Source of the DNA: Bacillota bacterium
GTDB taxonomy: Bacteria; Bacillota; Clostridia; Lachnospirales; Anaerotignaceae
Assembly (NCBI GenBank): GCA_023413275.1
Contig: JAEZPX010000222.1
Location: 1 to 13,199 of the forward strand
DNA: 13,199 nt
Direction of reading: 5' to 3'
Positions 1-6,798 of this stretch are shown here, piece by piece (position 1 is the first letter of the stretch; each line of letters opens with the position of its first letter). A program made the position numbers and the translations under genes. Below the pieces are notes generated by a model. The model made no database searches, was not told the origin of the DNA, and saw nothing but the letters and a program-made list of their open reading frames with translations.

Positions 1-1451
1 GTAACATCCAGCACTGTGTAATCGTTCTTTTTGTTCTCATCTGCTAAAAGCGTATCTAATTCATTCCAGTCGATAAATTTTACCTGTCCACGCAAAATAT
101 TTTCTGCAACATATCCCAGCATATTTACAGGATCCTTTGCAGAGGAGAACGGAGGTGCATAAGCAAGTTCCAATTCCTCTAATTGATAAACGCTTCCGTC
201 CAGTCTCATAGTTGTAGCAAGGGTATCAATTCGTTTATCAACACCATCCTGCCCTACAATTTGCCCCCCAAGGATTTTCCCCTCCCCATCAAAAAGCATT
301 TTTAAGGTTAAAGGTGTTGCCCCAGGATAATACCCCGCATGGGATTTCTGATTAATCAAAGCCACAAAATAATCCTGATTCTTCACCTTACCCATAGCCT
401 TTAATTGCTTTTCATTGAGGCCTACACTTGCAACATCTAAATCAAATACCTTTGCAACTGCAGTTCCCAAGGTTCCATTATATTTTTTCTTATCTCCAAC
501 AATGTTGTCTGCCAATATCCTCGCCTGTTTGTTCGCAGGCCCTGCCAAAGGAATCATAGTTTTATCTTTTGTTACATAGTGGGTAACCTCAATTACGTCA
601 CCAACCGCATAAACGTCAGGAATAGAGGTTTGCAAATAATCATCAACCAGTACTCCGCCTTTTTGATTCAATGCAAGACCAGCCTGTTTTGCCAGCTCAT
701 TATTAGGACGAATACCGATAGATAAAATCACCATATCCGTCTCCACCGTGTTGCCACTGGTTAGCTCAATTTGAATTGTATTTCCCTTATGATGGAATTC
801 CTTTACACCATCGCCCAAGATCAAGTTTACACCATTCATTATCATATTTTCATGAACCAGATTTGCCATCTCGGGATCAACAGGAGCCATAACTTGACTT
901 TGCATTTCAATTACAGAAACCTCTAAGCCCTCAGCATGAAGGTTTTCCGCCATCTCTAAGCCGATAAACCCGCCACCGATGACTGCGGCACTTTTAGGTC
1001 TTTTCTCTGTAAGGTATGCCTTAATTCGGTCAGTATCCGGCACTGTCCATAAAGTAAAAATATTATCTGCATTGATTCCGGGAATGGGCGGTTTGATTGG
1101 TGAAGACCCTGTTGCCAAAACCAAATGATCATAGGTTTCTTCATATACCTCTCCGGTTTTTTTATTGGTTACTTCAATCTTTTTCTCTTCAGGAATGATT
1201 TTTGTTACCTCACTGGATACCCGTACATCAATATGAAATCTATCTCGCATTACTTCGGGCTTTGTTACCAGCAGTGCATCCCTTGACTCAATTACACCAC
1301 CAATATAATAAGGCAATCCGCAGTTTGCATAGGAAATATAATCACCACGCTCAAACATGATAATTTCCATAGAATCATCTCTTCTGCGAAGTCTTGTTGC
1401 TGTGGTAGCACCTCCGGCTACGCCGCCTATAATAAGAGTTTTTTTAGCCAT
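1..1451 (-). CDS. CoA-disulfide reductase-like flavoprotein with C-terminal rhodanese domain (partial, 3' end off window)
   Basis: Reading from ATG at 1451 gives 483 residues, open at the window edge. The start is MAKKTLIIGGVAGGATTA, an N-terminal FAD-binding GGxxGG segment (residues 6-18). A single redox cysteine follows in YANCGLPYYIGG (C44), the CoA-disulfide reductase/NADH oxidase signature. The second dinucleotide fold is AAVIGGGFIGLEMA (about 155-168), for NAD(P)H, and the second FAD motif is YAVGDV (281-286). YAPPFSSAKDPVNM (431-444) is the conserved dimer-interface motif of this family. From about residue 458 (FIDWNELDTLL...YTVLDV) a rhodanese domain begins and is cut, so its active-site Cys cannot be seen. 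Family knowledge: the fusion reduces CoA disulfide or CoA/glutathione persulfides with NAD(P)H in the cytoplasm. AAGGGGGAT before the ATG is a good ribosome binding site. NADH oxidase activity is the main alternative. Confidence 0.9.
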   Translation of the reverse strand, partial: MAKKTLIIGGVAGGATTATRLRRRDDSMEIIMFERGDYISYANCGLPYYIGGVIESRDALLVTKPEVMRDRFHIDVRVSSEVTKIIPEEKKIEVTNKKTGEVYEETYDHLVLATGSSPIKPPIPGINADNIFTLWTVPDTDRIKAYLTEKRPKSAAVIGGGFIGLEMAENLHAEGLEVSVIEMQSQVMAPVDPEMANLVHENMIMNGVNLILGDGVKEFHHKGNTIQIELTSGNTVETDMVILSIGIRPNNELAKQAGLALNQKGGVLVDDYLQTSIPDVYAVGDVIEVTHYVTKDKTMIPLAGPANKQARILADNIVGDKKKYNGTLGTAVAKVFDLDVASVGLNEKQLKAMGKVKNQDYFVALINQKSHAGYYPGATPLTLKMLFDGEGKILGGQIVGQDGVDKRIDTLATTMRLDGSVYQLEELELAYAPPFSSAKDPVNMLGYVAENILRGQVKFIDWNELDTLLADENKKNDYTVLDV

Positions 1452-1504
1452 ATCAATATCCCCCTTAATAACGTTTGTTATTTGTCTAACTAATCTTTGA
1501 ACTC

Positions 1505-1546
1505 ATTATAATCTTTATCGAAAGAATTTTCTGTAACCTTGTCACA
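1505..1546 (-). promoter_or_regulatory. Candidate promoter and operator upstream of the CoA-disulfide reductase gene
   Basis: On the minus strand a consensus -10 TATAAT lies at 1505-1510, about 54 bp before the ATG. No good -35 is seen at 16-18 bp spacing. Instead the -35 area borders an imperfect inverted repeat, TGTGAC-AAG-GTTACA on the minus strand (1532-1546, 5 of 6 arm positions match). A weak -35 with a palindrome next to it suggests an activator- or repressor-controlled promoter; the regulator is unknown. A second TATAAT (1581-1586) lies further upstream with a poor -35. Confidence 0.4.
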
Positions 1547-1692
1547 AAGAAGAATTCTGAAAAAATAATAAGACTTCTTGATTATATAAAAAATTCTTTA
1601 TAAAGAAAATTTGAGCTTTCATAATTTATGGGGTCTCACTAAAGTTATTTGAAAATCATATTATAAAATGCTCCAATGCTTTATGAAATCAT

Positions 1693-1715
1693 TGCCCTGC
1701 ATTCCTGAAAGGGCA
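1693..1715 (-). terminator. Weak hairpin just after the CoA-binding gene
   Basis: TGCCCT (1693-1698) pairs with AGGGCA (1710-1715), 7 bp past the stop codon of the gene ending at 1723. There is no run of T after it on the minus strand, so it is a weak terminator or an mRNA end-protecting hairpin. Read-through to the reductase gene is plausible. Confidence 0.3.
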
Positions 1716-1722
1716 TATCTCA

Positions 1723-2082
1723 TTACTCTTTGCAATACAAACGAACACCCACCAGAGCACACCCCTCTAAATATGGCGTATGGGTTTTATCCAAGTATTC
1801 CAGTATTTCTTGGCTTTCAGCACCGGGTTGAATCAGAATATATTTATAATCTTTATTGCATTCCTTCAACAGTTTGAGACCTTTAGAAGGATGTATACAC
1901 AAATCAATGACATCAATTGAATCGGGGACATCATTGATTGAAGGCAACTCTTTTCCTACGCTGTAAACCTTGTAGCCATGCTCTGTCAGTTCATTTTTAA
2001 TTTTATAAGCGTATTTTTCCTCATTCAATGTATCACCAACTACTGCAAATACTTTTTCTTGCATAATATCCTTCAAATCCAT
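1723..2082 (-). CDS. Small CoA-binding domain protein (YccU-like Rossmann fold)
   Basis: The product has 119 residues starting MDLKDIMQEKVFAVVG. The pattern VFAVVGDTLNEEKYAYKI (a nucleotide-binding first strand and loop), then GYKVYSVG, DVIDLCIHP, ILIQPGAESQEI and a final EGCALVGV matches the CoA-binding fold family related to succinyl-CoA ligase alpha subunits, usually 120-140 residues. It has no catalytic motif and a cytoplasmic, ligand-binding role is likely; the true ligand is unknown. The start at 2082 is chosen because GGAGGG lies 7 bp before it. The frame stays open upstream to an ATG at 2160, but that codon overlaps the -10 box of a good promoter, so the longer form should not be transcribed whole. 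It lies next to a CoA-disulfide reductase in the same direction, 271 bp away, so a link to CoA redox state is possible. Confidence 0.75.
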   Translation of the reverse strand: MDLKDIMQEKVFAVVGDTLNEEKYAYKIKNELTEHGYKVYSVGKELPSINDVPDSIDVIDLCIHPSKGLKLLKECNKDYKYILIQPGAESQEILEYLDKTHTPYLEGCALVGVRLYCKE

Positions 2083-2158
2083 ATAATCACCCTCCATTTT
2101 TAAAATTCTTTCGCCGATATGGTTTCCTTTTGTTTCCATTCCATCTTTAATAATTATC

Positions 2159-2186
2159 ATTATATATCTTTTTTCTACAAATTCAA
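2159..2186 (-). promoter_or_regulatory. SigA-type promoter of the CoA-binding gene
   Basis: On the minus strand TTGAAT (2181-2186) is followed after 16 bp by a perfect TATAAT (2159-2164). The expected transcript start near 2152 gives a leader of about 70 nt that ends in GGAGGG before the ATG at 2082. This decides against the in-frame ATG at 2160. Confidence 0.6.
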
Positions 2187-2410
2187 CATGAACTATTTTC
2201 AGTCATTATCTTTTTTCAGTAAATCTACGATTTTATGAAGCATATTGATAAATAAATCTTATATTCAATTCTGTATCTTTCAAAGAAGTCTATACCAATT
2301 TTCATAATTCTTCTGTTTTATTTCTTACCCAGTTGATTCTTGTCTAGCTTGTTTTGGAGCTGAATGAAAGAAATCACACAAGAAATGAATAAAAAAAGCG
2401 TATATTTTTT
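2187..2410. other. Intergenic spacer between alr and the CoA-binding gene
   Basis: About 220 bp of AT-rich sequence between the alr terminator and the promoter at 2159-2186. I see no open reading frame with a ribosome binding site, no RNA gene and no clear repeat. Confidence 0.5.
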
Positions 2411-2457
2411 TAAAAGAAAAACCTCTATGCCGAATTTCATTTCAGCATAGAGGTTTT
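2411..2457 (-). terminator. Intrinsic terminator of alr
   Basis: AAAACCTCTATGC (2418-2430) and GCATAGAGGTTTT (2445-2457) form a perfect 13-bp stem with a 14-nt loop. On the minus strand the stem is followed by TTTTTCTTTTA, a classic rho-independent terminator starting 20 bp after the alr stop. Confidence 0.9.
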
Positions 2458-2477
2458 AAAACTACATATTTTTATAT

Positions 2478-3671
2478 TTATTTATATTGATGCAATACAT
2501 GATCAACAACGCCAATTACCTTGCCGCCCTGAACAAATACACGGGGGACTCTTTTTGTAACAACGCAGGTAAGCTCATAGTTGATGGTTCCTAACATATC
2601 TGCCAATTCTTCAATAGGCAATACTTGATCACCCTGATGGCCAAAGACAACCACTTCGTCACCCATCTTTACATCAGGAATTCCTGTTACATCCAGCATC
2701 AGCTGATCCATACAAACACGCCCTACAACAGGTGCAAAGTGTCCGTTAACAAGCATTCTTGCTTTATTTGATAAGGAGCGATTGTAGCCATCAGCATAAC
2801 CAATGGGAACTGTAGCAATAACTCTATCTGTTTCGGCTGTATAAGTTCTTCCGTAAGAAAGCTGTGAACCAGCCTTTACGTGCTTTACTAAGCCAACTGT
2901 GGTTTTTAATGTCATTAATGGTTTTATGTCAATCATGCCTTCACACTCGCCTGAGGGGAGCATTCCGTATGTAATAATTCCGGAGCGGCACATGCCTAAA
3001 TGTTTTTCGGGGTAAGCAATGGTGGTTGCGCTGTTTGCACAATGAGGAATACCAACATCCACACCAGCATCCTTTAACGCATTTACCATTTTATTAAAGC
3101 GAGTAAACTGCATTTCTGTAAATTTGGGGTTGTCCGCCTGATAAGCATCTGCAACTGCATGGTGGGTAAAAATACCTGTGATGTGAATATTAGGCATTTT
3201 ACTTACCTCAATCAAATCTTGCAAAGACTCATCAAAGTGCTCTTCGTCCGCTTGGAAGCCAACACGGGTCATGCCCGTATCCAATTTCACATGGACGTCA
3301 ACCACTACACCGGCTTTTTCGGCTTCTTTTTGCAAAGCCTTTGCATAATCCATGCCAACCAAAGCCTGTGTTATCTTTTTTTCATTCATAATACGAACAG
3401 TTTCAACTGGGGTATAGCCTAAAACTAAAATAGGTTTTACAATCCCTTCATTACGCAAACTCATGCCTTCTTCGATATTAGAAACGCCAAACCAATCAAA
3501 ACCTGCATCCTGCAAAGCACGTGCCACAAAACCATCACCATGGCCATAAGCGTCAGCTTTTACAATACCCATTACCTTTTCTCCAGCAGCTAACTTAGAT
3601 TGTATACTCTTGATATTATGCGCCAATGCATCCATATCAATTTCTGCCCAAGTTCTTTTGATAAAATCCAT
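2478..3671 (-). CDS. alr: Alanine racemase
   Basis: 397 residues, usual family length (370-400). It interconverts L- and D-alanine with PLP and supplies D-alanine for peptidoglycan; cytoplasmic, a homodimer in known members. Visible signature: VKADAYGHG with the PLP-binding lysine K38; HVKLDTGMTRVGF, containing K129 (the carbamylated lysine position) and R136; the second catalytic base, tyrosine Y273, in LSYGRTYTAE; IGYADGYNR and GRVCMDQLMLDV in the C-terminal beta domain. AAGGGGGAAATGAG before the ATG is a strong ribosome binding site. It has its own promoter in the 139-bp gap to the upstream oxidoreductase gene and its own terminator, so it can be expressed alone, although no terminator separates it from that upstream gene. 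A biosynthetic role is favoured; a catabolic or sporulation paralog (dadX-like) cannot be excluded. Confidence 0.97.
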   Translation of the reverse strand: MDFIKRTWAEIDMDALAHNIKSIQSKLAAGEKVMGIVKADAYGHGDGFVARALQDAGFDWFGVSNIEEGMSLRNEGIVKPILVLGYTPVETVRIMNEKKITQALVGMDYAKALQKEAEKAGVVVDVHVKLDTGMTRVGFQADEEHFDESLQDLIEVSKMPNIHITGIFTHHAVADAYQADNPKFTEMQFTRFNKMVNALKDAGVDVGIPHCANSATTIAYPEKHLGMCRSGIITYGMLPSGECEGMIDIKPLMTLKTTVGLVKHVKAGSQLSYGRTYTAETDRVIATVPIGYADGYNRSLSNKARMLVNGHFAPVVGRVCMDQLMLDVTGIPDVKMGDEVVVFGHQGDQVLPIEELADMLGTINYELTCVVTKRVPRVFVQGGKVIGVVDHVLHQYK

Positions 3672-3746
3672 CTCATTTCCCCCTTTGCTTTCTCAATTGA
3701 ATCAAAGTACTTTAGAATAACATTTGTTACCATTAAAACCTCATTT

Positions 3747-3775
3747 ATTATAGTACAATTGCCGAGAATTAGCAA
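3747..3775 (-). promoter_or_regulatory. SigA-type promoter of alr
   Basis: On the minus strand TTGCTA (3770-3775) is followed after exactly 17 bp by TATAAT (3747-3752). The implied leader is about 70 nt and ends in the GGGGG ribosome binding site. Confidence 0.65.
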
Positions 3776-3810
3776 TAAACTTCCGGATTTTTGTTCACTT
3801 TTACTATACT

Positions 3811-5724
3811 TTAAGCCAGATAAAGTCTGGTGAATAATTCATATGCAGATTTGATTGCATCCGCTCCATCTCCAAGGGTTTCTGCATCACCAACTAAGGC
3901 ATAAGAAAGCCTCTCATCCATCAAAGGCATTGTCAAATCAGCATATTCTCGAGCCTCTGCTCCTGTCGCTAAAAGAATAGCATCTGCTTGAAGAAAAAAC
4001 TTCTGGTCTCCAATGGAAATAAAAACCTTCCCACTCTCTAAGGCATCTCCTTTGGTATCTGCCATTAACTGAACGCCATTAGCCCGCAATCGGGATAGCA
4101 AAGGTCTGGATAATGCTCCAAGCTCTTTTCCAAAGGAGGCCTTGGCTTCAATCATTTTAATTCTACGTTCCTGATCCTGTTCCATGATAAAAGCTGCTGT
4201 TTCCAGCCCCACAGCACCACCACCGATGATGACAATCTGTCCTTCTTCTGACTGTGGAGGCAGCGAAACCTTACCTGAGAGAATGTCGTTTGCAAAAATC
4301 CCCTTTTCCACACCCTCAATGGCCGGGCGGCTTGGCTGGCTCCCCGTTGCAATTACGGTGAAGTATGGTTTTTTTGACAGCAAGAAATCTGCATCACACT
4401 TTTGCTCAAATAAAATCTGCACTCCTAATTTCTTTAGTGTTTCTTCCATATAACTAACATACTCAGATATGCCATCTTTTTTTGGTGGTTTTGCAGCAAT
4501 AATAAATTGTCCGCCCAAACGAGATTCCTCAGTAATCAAAGTTGTCATAAAACCACGTTCAGCCGATTTCTTTGCAGCCTCCATACCTGCAGGACCGCCG
4601 CCCACTACAATTACCTCTTTGCGTGTTGCAATTTTCCTGCGCTGACTTTCAAAATATTCCTGTCCTACCTCAGGATTAAAACCACACCGTATCTCCTGAC
4701 CCTTTAAAACCCTTGTAATGCAGCGATTACAACCTTGGCATGGTAAAAACAGTTCCTTTTGTTCTACCCGATTTGCAAACTGAGGATCAGCCAGAAAGGC
4801 CCTTGCTGTTCCAACAAGGTCGCAAAGACCATCTTCCAGCAACCGTTCTGCCGTTTCTCCATCATGAATACGGTTACATGCGACGACAGGCAGTCCTGTG
4901 TATTTCCTGATTGCTGCTGCAAAAGGGGCGTAGGCACCCTTAGAAACATGATAAGAAATCTGGTCAACAGAAGATTCATGCCATCCGCCGGTTACCGTAA
5001 CACAGTCAATATATTCTGAAACCAAACGACAGAAAGAAATGGTTTCCTCTATACCGTATCCTCCATTTATCATTTGAGCACCTGATACCTTAAGAAGTAT
5101 AGGCAGCTCTCCAACTTTCTCACGGACAGTGCGAATCACTTCCAAGGGATAATTCATTCCCTGATTGGACTCATAGCCATAGATGTCTTTTCGTAAATTT
5201 GTGATTGGTGATAAAAATTCGGATAATAAGTAGCCCGCTGAAGCACTGATCTCAATGGCGTCAACACCTGCACTTTTACAGAACTCTCCTGCAAAAGCAA
5301 AAGCTTCCTTTGTATCCGCCAACTCCTTCTCATTCATTTCCGTCGGTTCCGCTTTAAAAATTACAGAAGGCACTGCGGAAGGCGCAAGCAATAGCCTTCC
5401 CCCATGGTTTTCTAGGCTTTCATTCCGCCCACAGTGAAATAGCTGCGCAATCAACTTACAATCATGTTGATGTAAGCGTTCTGCCAGCTCCTTCAGGCTC
5501 TGCAGAGATAAATTACCTATTTGGTGCATTCCCTTTAAACTTCCCGCCTCATTAACGGCCAGCGTCACCGTTATGGCAGCAGCACCACCTTTGGCTCTTG
5601 CTTCATAATAGGCGAATTCTCTCTCGTTAAAAACATTGCCCTCTGCAAAGCCTGTGTGCATCGCCAACATAATCCATCGATTTTTTAATTCCATCTCTCT
5701 TATTCTAAATGAAGAATATAACAT
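3811..5724 (-). CDS. Old yellow enzyme/2,4-dienoyl-CoA reductase-type NADH:flavin oxidoreductase (FMN, 4Fe-4S, FAD)
   Basis: 637 residues, close to E. coli FadH (about 670). Residues 1-325 form the FMN TIM barrel. Y165 in SASAGYLLSEFLSP and H249 in GGWHES match the FadH proton-donor tyrosine and histidine, while the HxxH pair of other old yellow enzymes is replaced. Four cysteines C329, C332, C335 and C347 (C-x2-C-x2-C-x11-C) fit the 4Fe-4S cluster. IVVGGGPAGMEAA (372-384) and IVIIGGGAVGLETAA (497-511) are the FAD and NAD(P) folds, and LVGDAE (610-615) the final FAD contact. Family knowledge: electrons pass NAD(P)H-FAD-4Fe-4S-FMN to reduce activated C=C bonds (enoates, dienoyl-CoA, bile-acid or aromatic enones) or trimethylamine-type substrates. 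The substrate cannot be told. GGAGGG lies 5 bp before the ATG. The gene has a long leader and no terminator before alr. Confidence 0.9.
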   Translation of the reverse strand: MLYSSFRIREMELKNRWIMLAMHTGFAEGNVFNEREFAYYEARAKGGAAAITVTLAVNEAGSLKGMHQIGNLSLQSLKELAERLHQHDCKLIAQLFHCGRNESLENHGGRLLLAPSAVPSVIFKAEPTEMNEKELADTKEAFAFAGEFCKSAGVDAIEISASAGYLLSEFLSPITNLRKDIYGYESNQGMNYPLEVIRTVREKVGELPILLKVSGAQMINGGYGIEETISFCRLVSEYIDCVTVTGGWHESSVDQISYHVSKGAYAPFAAAIRKYTGLPVVACNRIHDGETAERLLEDGLCDLVGTARAFLADPQFANRVEQKELFLPCQGCNRCITRVLKGQEIRCGFNPEVGQEYFESQRRKIATRKEVIVVGGGPAGMEAAKKSAERGFMTTLITEESRLGGQFIIAAKPPKKDGISEYVSYMEETLKKLGVQILFEQKCDADFLLSKKPYFTVIATGSQPSRPAIEGVEKGIFANDILSGKVSLPPQSEEGQIVIIGGGAVGLETAAFIMEQDQERRIKMIEAKASFGKELGALSRPLLSRLRANGVQLMADTKGDALESGKVFISIGDQKFFLQADAILLATGAEAREYADLTMPLMDERLSYALVGDAETLGDGADAIKSAYELFTRLYLA

Positions 5725-5791
5725 AAAATCCCTCCGTTATTCTCAGTTATGTAATTTCAGTTTGTAGATCCATGGTTGTTTTAATGTTGCA

Positions 5792-5806
5792 AGAATGGTC
5801 CGTTCT
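5792..5806. promoter_or_regulatory. Near-perfect palindrome in the oxidoreductase leader (possible operator)
   Basis: AGAATGG-T-CCGTTCT is symmetric at 6 of 7 arm positions around T5799. It lies about 70 bp before the start codon at 5724 and downstream of the candidate -10, a position typical for a repressor roadblock. The regulator is unknown, and a chance palindrome is possible. Confidence 0.3.
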
Positions 5807-5925
5807 GGAAAAGCTATTGTTACCTATTCGTTGCAAAAAAGGCCTCCAATGCAATCCTAATGCAGCTGAGCTTTCTATAAATGCATTCAAATTTTATTTT
5901 TACCTCTAATAGTCTTGTTTTAAAA

Positions 5926-5931
5926 ATTATA
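5926..5931 (-). promoter_or_regulatory. Candidate extended -10 promoter of the oxidoreductase gene
   Basis: The minus strand carries TGGTATAAT, an extended -10 (TGN before TATAAT), with a weak T-rich -35 region. It implies a leader of about 195 nt before the ATG at 5724. Confidence 0.4.
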
Positions 5932-6124
5932 CCATAAATACTGTAATTTAAAAATGAAAGATAAGAACTTTCAACAATGTTTTGCAATTCAATAACCAAT
6001 AAGGAATGTAATGAATGGTCCCTTGTGTCCCTTGGCAACCAGTCCACCAATGGTTTGTCACACTCTTGTTTTCATTTAGCATCCAATGCTTCCCCAGAGA
6101 AAGTTAGGACTTACGGCTAAACAT
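5932..6124. other. Intergenic spacer upstream of the oxidoreductase gene, with short repeats
   Basis: No convincing gene. It holds a tandem pair of GTCCCTTG separated by one T (6019-6035), a short inverted repeat AACCA...TGGTT around 6037-6056, and AGCAT-CCA-ATGCT around 6079-6091. A 76-codon open frame on the minus strand (5820-6050) has no ribosome binding site and no recognisable family. It may be a decayed remnant or a regulatory leader. Confidence 0.4.
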
Positions 6125-6167
6125 AACAAAAAAGAGCAACTTCGTTTTTCATACAAAGTTACTCCTT
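6125..6167 (-). terminator. Intrinsic terminator of queT
   Basis: Arms at 6131-6142 and 6156-6167 form, in the minus-strand RNA, a 12-bp stem with two G-U pairs and a 13-nt loop. The 3' arm runs into a stretch of six U. It begins about 20 bp after the queT stop. Confidence 0.8.
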
Positions 6168-6186
6168 AAAACTATACTATTTTATT

Positions 6187-6672
6187 TTATGCGAATCTTA
6201 ACCTTGTCATAAGCCCAGGATTTTTCATAATTTGTCGGAACAAAACGTATCCCACACAGGAAACTGCCAGAAACTCACCAATGGCAACGGTGGCCATCCC
6301 GAAAAACAAAGGGCACTGCCCTAAAATATAAAGTTCAACGCCAATAAAAGCATTACAGAATACAGGCCATAGACTGGCGCCGAATAATGTTTTACTGTGG
6401 GTAATCCCCCAAAGGGCAGCTGCTGTGCAGGCTGTTCCAAAAAACACGTCTATCATGCCAAAAGGACTAAATAAATTTGCAATAAAACAGCCCAAAATTA
6501 ACCCTGGCACATAGCGTTTGTCAATAAATGCAAGTAGCACCATAACCTCTGAAATACGCATTTGGATAAACCCAAAGGATAGTGGCGCAATGGCCATGGT
6601 CATCGCAAAGTAGACTGCTGCAATCATTGCGGTAATCACTAAAAACTTAACTGATATCTTATTTCTTCCCAT
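6187..6672 (-). CDS. queT: QueT family queuosine-precursor ECF transporter substrate-binding (S) component
   Basis: 161 residues from ATG 6672 (MGRNKISVKFL). It has about five or six hydrophobic segments. The QueT pattern is plain: FAMTMAIAPLSFGFIQMRIS, then VPGLILGCFIANLFSPFG, then DVFFGTACTAAALW, and a C-terminal GEFLAVSCVGYVLF. Family knowledge: S component of an energy-coupling factor transporter that brings in the queuosine precursor preQ1 or a related deazapurine, using a shared ECF module that is not in this window. The frame is open to 6744, but the start at 6672 is chosen because CAGGGGG lies 8 bp before it across a run of eight T, and the extension would fall inside the structured leader. 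It has its own promoter and terminator, so it is a single-gene unit. Confidence 0.92.
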   Translation of the reverse strand: MGRNKISVKFLVITAMIAAVYFAMTMAIAPLSFGFIQMRISEVMVLLAFIDKRYVPGLILGCFIANLFSPFGMIDVFFGTACTAAALWGITHSKTLFGASLWPVFCNAFIGVELYILGQCPLFFGMATVAIGEFLAVSCVGYVLFRQIMKNPGLMTRLRFA

Positions 6673-6680
6673 AAAAAAAA

Positions 6681-6742
6681 CCCCCTGTTTTTTATTCTCG
6701 AGATGGTGGGACAGATTCTCTGTCCTTCGCAAGGAACATCTC
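6681..6742 (-). promoter_or_regulatory. Structured queT leader, possible non-canonical preQ1-type riboswitch
   Basis: On the minus strand GAGATG (6737-6742) pairs with CATCTC (6700-6705). Inside it two mutually exclusive hairpins compete: TCCTT-GCG-AAGGA (6723-6735) and GGACAG-AGAAT-CTGTCC (6709-6725). After the outer stem comes the A-rich tail AATAAAAAACAGGGGG, in which ACAG (6685-6688) can pair with the loop CTGT (6711-6714) as a pseudoknot next to the GGGGG ribosome binding site. Stem, loop, A-rich tail and pseudoknot over the ribosome binding site are the layout of preQ1 class I aptamers, and the gene is a preQ1 transporter. The conserved class I loop bases are not clearly present, so this is a hypothesis. 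Confidence 0.45.
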
Positions 6743-6769
6743 ATAATATTAATTTACCTTAACATAGGC

Positions 6770-6798
6770 ATTATACAAGGCTTTCGTAAAAAAGGCAA
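6770..6798 (-). promoter_or_regulatory. SigA-type promoter of queT
   Basis: On the minus strand TTGCCT (6793-6798) lies exactly 17 bp before a perfect TATAAT (6770-6775). Transcription would begin near 6763, giving a leader of about 90 nt that just contains the structure at 6681-6742. Confidence 0.7.

Noticed and set aside
5820..6050. 76-codon open frame on the minus strand
   Set aside because: No ribosome binding site, no recognisable domain, and it overlaps the candidate promoter of the oxidoreductase gene; at best a decayed remnant.
5725..6124. T-box leader in the spacer before the oxidoreductase gene
   Set aside because: GGGACACAAGGGACC drew attention, but the T-box sequence AGGGTGGNACCGCG is absent and the downstream gene is not an amino-acid gene.
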